Shown here piece after piece: positions 1-5,858 of a stretch of 7,367 nt of DNA; position 1 is the stretch's first letter, and the number at the start of each line of letters is the position of its first letter. The position numbers and the translations under genes were made by a program. The stretch is from Alphaproteobacteria bacterium (GTDB taxonomy: Bacteria; Pseudomonadota; Alphaproteobacteria; JAAXGF01). The DNA lies in assembly GCA_012267605.1 (NCBI GenBank), contig JAAXGF010000344.1, positions 1 to 7,367 on the forward strand, written 5' to 3'. Under the pieces are notes generated by a model. The model worked only from the letters and a program-made list of their open reading frames with translations. It did no database searches and was not told the origin of the DNA.

Positions 1-1
1 G

Positions 2-112
2 AGTTGCGGAAGTCGGGCTAGGGTAGTGGCTGCGGCCTCACGCTCGTATGAACTTTTCTGGTTGAGGATCCCTGAGCGAAATACGAAATTCGTCGAGGGC
101 TGGCACGAATAA
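2..112 (+). CDS. possible C-terminal tail of a gene entering from the left edge
   Basis: Reading frame 2 is open from the window edge to a TAA at 110-112 and would encode about 36 residues ending in FVEGWHE. The other two plus frames close within about 25 bases. The stretch is too short to identify a family, and an open run of this length can occur by chance. It is listed only because it is the sole edge frame that stays open. Nothing else recognisable lies in 1-244 apart from the short hairpin at 148-162. Confidence 0.2.
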   Translation, partial: SCGSRARVVAAASRSYELFWLRIPERNTKFVEGWHE

Positions 113-147
113 ACATTGAAGCCGACTTTGACGGCATTGACTTCGGA

Positions 148-162
148 TGGCGCGTAGCGCCA
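148..162. repeat. short GC-rich hairpin downstream of the lipoprotein gene
   Basis: TGGCGC and GCGCCA form a perfect 6-bp inverted repeat around a 3-base loop (GTA). It sits about 85 bases beyond the lipoprotein stop codon. Neither side has a T-run, so it does not look like a classical intrinsic terminator. It could be a transcript-end hairpin or a chance dyad. Confidence 0.3.
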
Positions 163-244
163 AGCGTGTTTGCACTGCACTATTTCTTGTTAACGAGTTG
201 CCCTGAGGACAACCGGTGTCAGTGACTAGCAGTATGACATCAGT

Positions 245-850
245 TCAACGCACCCAGCGGTCAAGCTTGCTGCGAATTTGACGCTCCATTTCCTTGTCGA
301 ACGCTGTCATCAGCGAGTCGGTCATGCGATACCAAACGAGATCTTTATCGGAGAGACTTGCGTCTTCCGGGACGGTTTGAACGCGCTTAGACGAAGCCCA
401 AGCAACCCCGACCCGGGCGCCGGCATTGTCGAGGACCTCGACCACGACCTCAAGGTTTGCCGTGTAGCGCTCCGCCTGCTCGTTGATGAAATATCCTGAA
501 AAGCTCTTATTCGTCTCGATGGACGTGGCGATGGATGCCGCGTTGGCGATTACAACACGTGCTCGACCGACCGATCCTACTGCCTGCAACCGATCTTTGA
601 TCCACTGGTTTGTGGCTTCCAAGGGAGTCACCGGAAAGAGGTGATCAACGTTTGGTGGCGCTGCTGGAGGCACATAGGCGTTCTCGACTTCGATATTCGC
701 AACGTCGAGCCGGATGGCCGGATAATTCGTAAAGCGCAGGGGCGGATAAGGTTCTTCCAGCGTCGTGGATTGGCAACCGGCAATCCCTAAGACCACAACC
801 AATATGGTGAATAGAACGAGGCGCCGGGCAATTAATTTGATAGATGGCAT
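245..850 (-). CDS. small lipoprotein of unknown function
   Basis: This encodes a protein of 201 residues from the ATG at 850. A basic N-terminus (KLIARR) is followed by a hydrophobic stretch at about residues 11-24 and a lipobox I-A-G-C with the lipidated Cys at residue 26. This is a signal peptidase II type signal, so the mature protein should be membrane-anchored on the periplasmic side. The residue after Cys is Gln rather than Asp, which favours outer-membrane sorting by the E. coli rule. The mature part is mixed alpha/beta, with a Pro-rich segment near residues 57-64 and an amphipathic C-terminus. I do not recognise a named family. The frame stays open upstream to 976, but that extension would put over 40 residues ahead of the signal peptide, so the ATG at 850 is preferred. 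The ribosome binding site is weak. The gene lies downstream of the tRNA on the same strand. Confidence 0.8.
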   Translation of the reverse strand: MPSIKLIARRLVLFTILVVVLGIAGCQSTTLEEPYPPLRFTNYPAIRLDVANIEVENAYVPPAAPPNVDHLFPVTPLEATNQWIKDRLQAVGSVGRARVVIANAASIATSIETNKSFSGYFINEQAERYTANLEVVVEVLDNAGARVGVAWASSKRVQTVPEDASLSDKDLVWYRMTDSLMTAFDKEMERQIRSKLDRWVR

Positions 851-938
851 TGAGCGATGCCTATTGGTAACGTTTACGGAATCTGGATCATGGCACGTGC
901 CAACGTGTCTAAGCAAGACGCGCCGGGAAGGGGAGCTT

Positions 939-966
939 ACTGTACGAAAACCGGGCGTTTGATCAA
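939..966 (-). promoter_or_regulatory. candidate sigma70-type promoter for the lipoprotein gene
   Basis: On the minus strand, TTGATC (961-966) and TACAGT (939-944) are separated by 16 bases, each matching the -35/-10 consensus at 4 of 6 positions. This would start transcription near 930 and leave a leader of about 80 bases before the lipoprotein ATG. It is a by-eye match only. Confidence 0.3.
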
Positions 967-1065
967 CTTGTTCCAAGAATATTGCGCAAGGATGACGCGT
1001 GGCGTTTTGGAGTCTGAAATACCCATGATTGAGCTACCCCCACGGGGCATTCACCGCGAACAAGT

Positions 1066-1089
1066 GAGAGGGTCTCGTAGGACCCTCTC
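1066..1089 (-). terminator. hairpin terminator or processing hairpin 3' of the tRNA
   Basis: GAGAGGGTC and GACCCTCTC form a perfect 9-bp stem around a 6-base loop, starting 10 bases after the encoded CCA of the tRNA. The following bases on the minus strand (ACTTGTTCG) contain only a poor T-run. Termination may therefore be inefficient or Rho-assisted, and the lipoprotein gene downstream could receive some read-through. Position and perfect pairing favour a transcript-end role. Confidence 0.6.
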
Positions 1090-1098
1090 CCATGTATA

Positions 1099-1409
1099 TG
1101 GTGCCGTCGCTCAGGATTGAACTGAGGACCTCGTCCTTCATCCCACCTCGGCTTTCGCCGCCGTCCCCTGGACGTTCGTGGGCTGGACCATCCCTTGACC
1201 TTATCGCCGCAGAACGACTTAGGCCCCGCCCGTCTGGCCTCTACACCTTCCCGGAATTCTACACTTGAGCAAGAACCCCGGACTTGGCTCGGGATTACCA
1301 TCGTCTTGAGACGGAAGGTTTCCCCGAGTTTGAGCGGTTGGATTCCGTCAGTTTCCCAACGGATTGGCAATTCTACCAAGGACGCGCTCTACCACTGAGC
1401 TACGACGGC
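1099..1409 (-). tRNA. tRNA-Thr(GGU), split by a group I intron
   Basis: The tRNA is encoded as exon 1 (1409-1375, 35 nt) and exon 2 (1138-1099, 40 nt including encoded CCA). Joined, they give a standard 72-nt body plus CCA. The acceptor stem is GCCGTCG with CGACGGC, followed by TA at positions 8-9. The D stem is GCTC with GAGC around AGTGGTA. The anticodon stem is CGTCC with GGACG around the loop TTGGTAA. The variable loop is AGGTC, the T stem is CTCAG with CTGAG around TTCAATC, and the discriminator is A. All four stems pair perfectly. Anticodon GGU at positions 34-36 reads ACC and ACU codons. G1-C72, C2-G71, G35 and U36 agree with known threonine identity elements. The intron falls between U36 and A37. 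The sequence 1375-1138 cannot serve as a tRNA without splicing. A contiguous-tRNA search could miss this gene or report half of it. Confidence 0.95.
1139..1374 (-). ncRNA. group I self-splicing intron (IC3-like) in the tRNA-Thr anticodon loop
   Basis: This 236-nt intron shows all group I landmarks. P1 pairs exon UUGGU (1379-1375) with GCCAA (1368-1364), putting a U.G pair at the 5' splice site; the terminal G is at 1139. P2 is a 7-bp stem (1362-1356/1351-1345) with a GAAA loop. P3 pairs 1337-1332 with 1231-1226, P4 pairs CUCGGG (1328-1323) with CCCGAG (1293-1288), and P5 pairs 1319-1317 with 1299-1297 with a hairpin inside. P6 is a 10-bp hairpin arm (1281-1272/1260-1251). P7 pairs GGCCA (1239-1235) with UGGUC (1190-1186), P8 lies within 1223-1199, and P9 (1182-1178/1146-1142) encloses two hairpins, one with a GAAA loop. 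Blocks such as GAGCCAAG, GAAGGUGUAGAG and GUCCAG match my memory of the Azoarcus tRNA-Ile intron. No endonuclease frame fits inside. P10 would be only AA:UU. The intron should self-splice using external guanosine. Confidence 0.93.
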
Positions 1410-1426
1410 CTTGCGAGATTTCAGTC

Positions 1427-1455
1427 AAGATGCCACAGTGGCCATGGCTTCGCAA
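1427..1455 (-). promoter_or_regulatory. weak candidate promoter for the tRNA-Thr gene
   Basis: On the minus strand, TTGCGA (1450-1455) and CATCTT (1427-1432) are spaced by 17 bases. This would place the start of transcription near 1420, about 11 bases before the tRNA 5' end. The -10 match is only 3 of 6, so spacing and location are the main support. Confidence 0.22.
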
Positions 1456-1487
1456 GCAGACCCGAAATGCAAAAAATATCGATATTC

Positions 1488-1685
1488 ATGAATGAGATAG
1501 ACGATCGCGACGGTGGTGGAAAATCAAAGGCTGTCCCAAACTTGACGGACCGGGCGCGGGTATCCGCCGAGGCAAGAAAACATCGTGTCGCAGAGGAAAT
1601 GCGGACGAATTTGCTCAGGCGAAAGCGGCAACGCCAGGGGCGTGCGGATCAGGGCGCCGGTGTCGCCATTCCTCCGGATGACTGA
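1488..1685 (+). CDS. small basic conserved protein of alphaproteobacterial type
   Basis: This encodes 65 residues from the ATG at 1488. The N-terminal part is acidic to neutral. From about residue 20 it becomes a strongly basic helical stretch: DRARVSAEARKHR, then EEMRTNLLRRKRQRQGRA. Alphaproteobacteria often carry a short protein with a similar ending (ALRxNLxKRKxQxRxR), which is the basis for calling it real. No function is known to me. The same frame is open further upstream, into the tRNA on the other strand, which argues that only the downstream part is coding. ATG 1467 is the alternative start; neither has a convincing ribosome binding site. The Arg/Lys-rich helix suggests nucleic acid or ribosome association, but that is inference. 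It is transcribed divergently from the tRNA. No gene is seen in 1686-1802. Confidence 0.55.
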   Translation: MNEIDDRDGGGKSKAVPNLTDRARVSAEARKHRVAEEMRTNLLRRKRQRQGRADQGAGVAIPPDD

Positions 1686-1789
1686 TCCTCACTATGTTTT
1701 CCCAGCAGAGCGGTGCGCGTTGGCGTAACTCCAGCTGTTGCTGATCCGTGGTAGAGCAATTCCTGTGAAGAATGTGCGCGAGTACAGTT

Positions 1790-1796
1790 GGGGGAG
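1790..1796 (+). promoter_or_regulatory. ribosome binding site that fixes the TIGR03032-gene start
   Basis: GGGGGAG lies 6 bases before the ATG at 1803. The in-frame TTG at 1788 overlaps this site and has no Shine-Dalgarno sequence of its own, so ATG 1803 is the likely start. Confidence 0.7.
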
Positions 1797-1802
1797 TCAC
1801 CA

Positions 1803-2885
1803 ATGATTAAGGAGTCCTCGGCAGCCGCGGATATCGATCCCAAACTCGAACTTATGGGTTCGCGGCAATTCTCTGCCTGGATGGCAGAACAACGCGCGAG
1901 CCTAGCGTTTACCACTTATCAAACGGGTAAATTGTTTATGATAGGGCTTCAGCCCGACGGTCGCCTATCCATATTTGAGCGCACATTCAATCGGTGCATG
2001 GGATTGTGGGCGAGCCAACAAACCTTGTTCATGAGTTCGCTGTATCAGCTTTGGCGGTTTGAGAACGCCCTCGCTGAAGGGCAGTTGCACAACGGTTATG
2101 ACCGTCTTTACGTTCCACAGGTCGGCTATACAACAGGCGATCTCGATATCCACGACGTTGCGGTAGACGAAAATGGCCAAATTATTTTCGTCAACACGCT
2201 GTTCGGGTGTTTGGCTACAGTCGACCACCGCCACAGTTTCGTGCCCTTGTGGCGTCCCCCTTTCATATCGCGTTTGGCAGCGGAGGACCGGTGTCACCTC
2301 AACGGTTTGGCTATGGTAGAAGGGCGGCCCAAGTATGTCACTGCGGTGAGTCAAACGGATGTGGCGGACGGGTGGCGCGATCGACGGCGGGACGGCGGTT
2401 GCGTAATTGACGTCGATTCAAACAAGGTCGTCGTCGAGGGACTGTCAATGCCCCATTCACCGAGATGGTACAAGGGGCGATTGTGGCTCCTGGATTCCGG
2501 AACTGGATATTTCGGCGCCCTGGATTCGAAGAAAAATACGTTCGAACGAATCGCTTTCTGCCCGGGATATATTCGTGGACTCGCTTTCGCCGGAGATTAC
2601 GCTGTCGTGGGACTATTGAAGCCTCGTGAAAACAAAACCTTTACGGGGCTTGAACTTGACGACAACCTGACCGAAAAGGGCGTTGAGGCACGTTGTGCCC
2701 TCCAGGTCATCGATTTGTGCTCTGGAGACGTGGTGCACTGGCTGCGTATTGATGGAATTGTCGAAGAGCTTTACGACGTCGTTACGTTGTCCGGAGTTGT
2801 TCGCCCCATGGCGCTCGGATTCAAAACTGACGAAATTCGCCGGGTCATTACGGTAGGAGGAAATGGCGAGAACGACGCTGGATAA
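1803..2885 (+). CDS. TIGR03032-family protein of unknown function (DUF4915-like)
   Basis: This encodes 360 residues from ATG 1803, close to the family length as I recall it. There is no signal peptide or membrane segment, so it is probably cytoplasmic. Family-type motifs appear in order: an N-terminal helix with SRQFSAWMAEQ (about 20-30), then TTYQTGKLFMIG (37-48), GDLDIHDVAVDENG (112-125), HLNGLAM (165-171), PHSPRWYKGRLWLLDSGTG (218-236), PGYIRGLAFAGDY (254-266) and a final strand-rich block LQVIDLCSGDVVHWLRIDG. The repeating short strands, with Gly/Asp turns and W-xx-G-x-LW-LLDSG segments, resemble a beta-propeller of the SMP-30/NHL kind. His117, His165 and Asp/Ser near 231-232 are candidate functional residues. 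The biochemical role is not known to me. A GGT-like hydrolase gene follows on the same strand after about 190 bases, so co-transcription is possible but not shown. Confidence 0.8.
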   Translation: MIKESSAAADIDPKLELMGSRQFSAWMAEQRASLAFTTYQTGKLFMIGLQPDGRLSIFERTFNRCMGLWASQQTLFMSSLYQLWRFENALAEGQLHNGYDRLYVPQVGYTTGDLDIHDVAVDENGQIIFVNTLFGCLATVDHRHSFVPLWRPPFISRLAAEDRCHLNGLAMVEGRPKYVTAVSQTDVADGWRDRRRDGGCVIDVDSNKVVVEGLSMPHSPRWYKGRLWLLDSGTGYFGALDSKKNTFERIAFCPGYIRGLAFAGDYAVVGLLKPRENKTFTGLELDDNLTEKGVEARCALQVIDLCSGDVVHWLRIDGIVEELYDVVTLSGVVRPMALGFKTDEIRRVITVGGNGENDAG

Positions 2886-2913
2886 AGGAATTATGTGGAG
2901 AAATTTCTGTCAG

Positions 2914-2925
2914 AGGCAGCTGCCT
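2914..2925. repeat. perfect 12-bp palindrome in the gap before the GGT-like gene
   Basis: AGGCAGCTGCCT is its own reverse complement. It lies 29 bases after the TIGR03032 gene and about 150 bases before the GGT-like gene. A weak dyad CTCAA/TTGAG follows at 2939-2953. The uninterrupted palindrome suits a dimeric regulator site better than a terminator, and there is no T-run next to it. The rest of 2886-3063 is AT-rich near 3000-3020 and contains no gene I can support. Confidence 0.3.
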
Positions 2926-3065
2926 GTCGGTGCTTTGCCTCAAATTCCTTGAGTTCGTTGAGGTCGATAATGATGGCAACTGGATATCGGCCGCGGGCAC
3001 TATTTTATTTTTCCAGTTATTTCGCATCGCGCCAGCGCCGTTCATGAGCGTAAATCTCGGCTCGT

Positions 3066-3070
3066 GGAGA
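3066..3070 (+). promoter_or_regulatory. ribosome binding site for the GGT-like gene
   Basis: GGAGA lies 8 bases before the ATG at 3079. The in-frame GTG at 3064 overlaps this motif and has no Shine-Dalgarno sequence upstream, so ATG 3079 is preferred; ATG 3088 remains possible. Confidence 0.6.
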
Positions 3071-3078
3071 GTACAACG

Positions 3079-4662
3079 ATGACGACAATGGGCGTTGTTG
3101 CTGCGGGGCACGGCCATACGGCAGAGGCCGCAGCGATTATGTTGCGCGAAGGCGGTAATGCGTTTGACGCGGTAATCGCCGCGCTATGTGCGGCGTGCGT
3201 GGCTGAACCCGGTCTCGCGTCTCTTGGTGGCGGTGGTTTCTTACTTGCCCGGCGGAAAAACGGCGCAGCCGTCCTCTACGATTTTTTCGCCCATACGCCA
3301 CTCCGCCTGCGTTCCCAGGAGGAAACTGATCTTTATCCAGTCTGGGTGGATTTTGGCCCTGCGCGTCAGGAATTTCACATCGGTTGTGGTTCGATTGCAA
3401 CACCGGGAGTGGTTAAGGGTATTTTCACGGCCCACGCGGAACTGTGCGCAATCCCTATGGAGGTTATTGTCGCGCCCGCTGTGGCGTACGCCCGCGACGG
3501 GGTAAAAGTGAATTCCTTGCAAGAAATGATGTTGACCTTGCTGCAATCCATTTGCTTGGCCAGCGAGGAGGGACGAGAAATTTTTGCTGGCGCTGACGGT
3601 TCGGTGAAGCGGGCGGGCGAATCGATCCGCATGGCTGGATTGGCGGATTTGTTGGAAAATCTGGCCAGGGAAGGTGAGGATTTATTCTACCGGGGTGAGG
3701 TTGCTAAGCGCATCGTTACCGATTGCCAGAATAGGGGTGGCCACCTTAGTTCCGAGGATTTTACAAAATACGCGGTCTCCCGGCGGATGCCGCTTGTGCG
3801 GACCTATAGGGACTATCAGATCGCCACCAATCCACCACCGTCGTCGGGTGGCATACTAATCGCCTTTGGCCTCGATCTCCTCTCGCGTTGGGATATTGCG
3901 TCGCTCGGTGTCGGTTCCGATGAACACCTGTCGCTGCTCGCGCGAATCATGGACCAAACCAACCAAGCCCGGGTAGCCAGTGGCATGCAGGAGCTCGCGG
4001 ACGATGCCGTTACTACTCGCCTGTTAGACGCAGATTTGTTGGCAACGCATGCAGCATCGATCGGGAACCATCCTAAGTCTTATCGGGGAACCACGCACAT
4101 CAGCGTTATAGATGCTGCCGGCAATGCTGCCGCGATGAGCGTATCCAACGGCGAGGGATCGGGCTACATCGTCCCAGGGACCGGAATTATGTTGAATAAT
4201 ATGCTGGGCGAGGACGACATCAATCCCACAAGGTTTCACCACTGGCCAGAGGACCGCAGGCTCTCGTCCATGATGTCGCCGACGGTGTTATGGCGGCCAG
4301 ACGGACGCATTCTAGCGCTGGGCAGCGGCGGATCGAAGCGAATCCGAACTGCGGTGCTTCAGGTGCTATCGAACATTGCCGATTTTCGAATGAACATCAC
4401 GGATGCCGTGACCGCTCCACGCCTACACTTTGAGGGCGACACCCTCGATTTCGAGTTCGGAGAGCAAGTCGAAAACGGGTTCGACGAGGACGAGATCAAA
4501 CGCTTACGCGCTGAGTTTCCAAAACACAAAGCGTGGCCCGAGCGCAACATGTATTTCGGGGGAGTACACGCCGTCATGGCGGAACCGATAGAGAAGCGGT
4601 TTGCTGGCGCTGGAGATCCGCGTCGTGGCGGTATGAAATTGGTCGTCTCCCGGAGCGGCTGA
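3079..4662 (+). CDS. gamma-glutamyltransferase-like Ntn hydrolase, cytoplasmic variant
   Basis: This encodes 527 residues from ATG 3079, near the usual GGT length. Family members cleave themselves before a Thr that becomes the N-terminal nucleophile, then hydrolyse or transfer gamma-glutamyl or related acyl groups. Here the nucleophile is Thr338 in GTTHISVID, so the expected products are a large subunit (1-337) and a small subunit of about 190 residues. N-terminal GHxxTAEAAAxMLREGGNAFDAVIAA and LGGGGF are typical. In the small subunit NGEGSGYIVPGTG, MLNNML (371-376), SSMMSP (396-401) and the oxyanion Gly pair in GSGGS (415-419) are present. The binding Arg of classical GGT (RE-x-AP) is replaced by DFFAHTP (68-74), and the usual NNQ is NNM. 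No signal peptide is seen, whereas many bacterial GGTs are periplasmic. It is confidently a GGT superfamily enzyme, but the substrate is uncertain: gamma-glutamyl peptides, cephalosporin-like amides or another amide. Confidence 0.9.
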   Translation: MTTMGVVAAGHGHTAEAAAIMLREGGNAFDAVIAALCAACVAEPGLASLGGGGFLLARRKNGAAVLYDFFAHTPLRLRSQEETDLYPVWVDFGPARQEFHIGCGSIATPGVVKGIFTAHAELCAIPMEVIVAPAVAYARDGVKVNSLQEMMLTLLQSICLASEEGREIFAGADGSVKRAGESIRMAGLADLLENLAREGEDLFYRGEVAKRIVTDCQNRGGHLSSEDFTKYAVSRRMPLVRTYRDYQIATNPPPSSGGILIAFGLDLLSRWDIASLGVGSDEHLSLLARIMDQTNQARVASGMQELADDAVTTRLLDADLLATHAASIGNHPKSYRGTTHISVIDAAGNAAAMSVSNGEGSGYIVPGTGIMLNNMLGEDDINPTRFHHWPEDRRLSSMMSPTVLWRPDGRILALGSGGSKRIRTAVLQVLSNIADFRMNITDAVTAPRLHFEGDTLDFEFGEQVENGFDEDEIKRLRAEFPKHKAWPERNMYFGGVHAVMAEPIEKRFAGAGDPRRGGMKLVVSRSG

Positions 4663-4819
4663 GAATCTAATCGGCGAATTTCGGGACCAACGCCACGACG
4701 CGAGTCATTCTGTCACTGCGGATTCCGATCGCTTTTCAAAACTGCATGGAACGAACCTATTCGTAGAAATTCGCCTGCGTGAAACAGGTGCCACGCTGCC
4801 ATATATTTAGACTTGCGGT

Positions 4820-5620
4820 TTAGGATAAAAGCACGTCCGTGACGAACTTCACGCCGAGGTAAGCCAAGGTGAGCAGCAGATAGGCGACCAAGGTGTAACT
4901 GCCTGCCCGTCGACCGCGTACTCCGACCCGCCGATGGGCAACCAGCAGAATGGCGATTACAATGAAGCATAAAGTCGATAGGAACGTCTTGTGATCTAGG
5001 GCGAAAAGATTCGCATCCGACATGTACCGGGTCGCCAGTCCAGTCAACAGGCCTGCGCCAAGGACTGTTTCGCCCGCAGCCAAGAGTCGTAGCTGCAACG
5101 CTTCACCATCAGTAATCGACGGTAAGATCTTGGTCAGTCCGGAAAGTCGTTTGCGTTTCAGGGCACGTTCCTGCAGCACCACTGCCAACCCCGCGACCGC
5201 AGCAATGGTAAGCAGTGCGAATGTCAGGATCGACAGTCCAATATGGACGCCCATCCATGCCCATGGTACGGCAGTTGGCAATGGCTTCTCCGGCGCTTGG
5301 CTCCATACCGTGGCGATGATTCCAAGAAGAATGAGATACGGTAGCAGCAGCGGTGTTAGCCGCCACGCTTGAGTGGTAAGAAGGGTTACGGCCAAGAACA
5401 CAACCAAACTGGCGGAAATCGCCATCCAAGTCGCCAACGATAGTCCCGTGTGCCAACTATCGCCGAGCTGGGCGATAGCCCACGAAAGGGATCCGACGAC
5501 GGCAACTAACAGAACCAGCCAATACACTCCATCGCGCCCGCTGTGCCCGCGTAGGTGGACTAACGACGCGGGAATCAGGGCGGCCAATGCCGCAAGATTG
5601 AATATCGTGCTGTTCAGCAT
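4820..5620 (-). CDS. YpjD/CcsA-like cytochrome c assembly membrane protein
   Basis: This encodes 266 residues with about eight hydrophobic segments (roughly 5-20, 32-50, 62-82, 90-106, 124-148, 180-196, 213-229 and 243-262), so it is an inner-membrane protein of the cytochrome c assembly family (Pfam Cytochrom_C_asm; YpjD/CorE/HemX-like). Diagnostic points are the conserved His126 in GVHIGLSILTFALLTIAAVAGLAVVLQE, the cytoplasmic block KILPS...GEALQLRLLAAGE, His210 in DHKTFLS, the basic loop GVRGRRA (234-239) and the C-terminal TLAYLGVKFV. The tryptophan-rich WWD heme-handling signature of CcmC/CcmF is absent, as is usual for YpjD. It may bind or handle heme, but its exact role is poorly defined. 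The start at ATG 5620 has a weak ribosome binding site. The gene converges on the GGT-like gene across a 157-base gap in which I see no clear terminator. The neighbour often seen elsewhere, ffh, is not in this window. Confidence 0.85.
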   Translation of the reverse strand: MLNSTIFNLAALAALIPASLVHLRGHSGRDGVYWLVLLVAVVGSLSWAIAQLGDSWHTGLSLATWMAISASLVVFLAVTLLTTQAWRLTPLLLPYLILLGIIATVWSQAPEKPLPTAVPWAWMGVHIGLSILTFALLTIAAVAGLAVVLQERALKRKRLSGLTKILPSITDGEALQLRLLAAGETVLGAGLLTGLATRYMSDANLFALDHKTFLSTLCFIVIAILLVAHRRVGVRGRRAGSYTLVAYLLLTLAYLGVKFVTDVLLS

Positions 5621-5720
5621 GACTTGAATATAGTTCGCTGCTCGTCACTTGCCCAGCACCGCGCGCGAAAGACGTCTGGAAAGCCGATTTGGCAACAGCA
5701 TTCTCTTACCCGTCCAGAAA

Positions 5721-5786
5721 GCTATCTGACAGCTGATACTATCGACTTGCTATCCGTTCGACACGATAGGCACGGGAGGCGATAGC
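5721..5786. repeat. cluster of CTATC/GATAG motifs
   Basis: Three CTATC copies (5722, 5739, 5750) are followed by two GATAG copies (5765, 5781) within 66 bases, at spacings of 17, 11, 15 and 16. The outer pair extends to GCTATC/GATAGC. The cluster lies between the transporter stop and the ypjD-like start, which are 238 bases apart. Motif orientation flips at the centre, as in an operator array or a loose stem. No other feature is seen in 5621-5858. Confidence 0.3.
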
Positions 5787-5858
5787 CGGTACCTTGTCTA
5801 CACCGATGCCGCGGTTGATACGGATACTTGAGCAGAGCAAATCTGCGCGACGGTGGAT

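Noticed and set aside
850..976. N-terminal extension of the lipoprotein frame
   Set aside because: It would place a 42-residue non-hydrophobic stretch ahead of a normal lipoprotein signal peptide.
1031..1040. GGGGTAGCTC on the minus strand, resembling the start of another tRNA
   Set aside because: No T-arm or acceptor partner follows; the match is limited to a few bases.
1284..1685. A 133-codon plus-strand frame with its start inside the tRNA/intron region
   Set aside because: The first half is antisense to the tRNA and intron, whose bases are set by RNA structure. Only the part from about 1488 resembles a real protein.
1748..1757. GTGGTAGAGC, resembling a tRNA D-arm, before the TIGR03032 gene
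   Set aside because: No matching acceptor stem, anticodon arm or T-arm is found on either side.
1788..1802. In-frame TTG start for the TIGR03032 gene
   Set aside because: The TTG overlaps the GGGGGAG ribosome binding site that suits the ATG at 1803.
3064..3078. In-frame GTG start for the GGT-like gene
   Set aside because: It overlaps the GGAGA site that serves ATG 3079 and has no Shine-Dalgarno sequence of its own.
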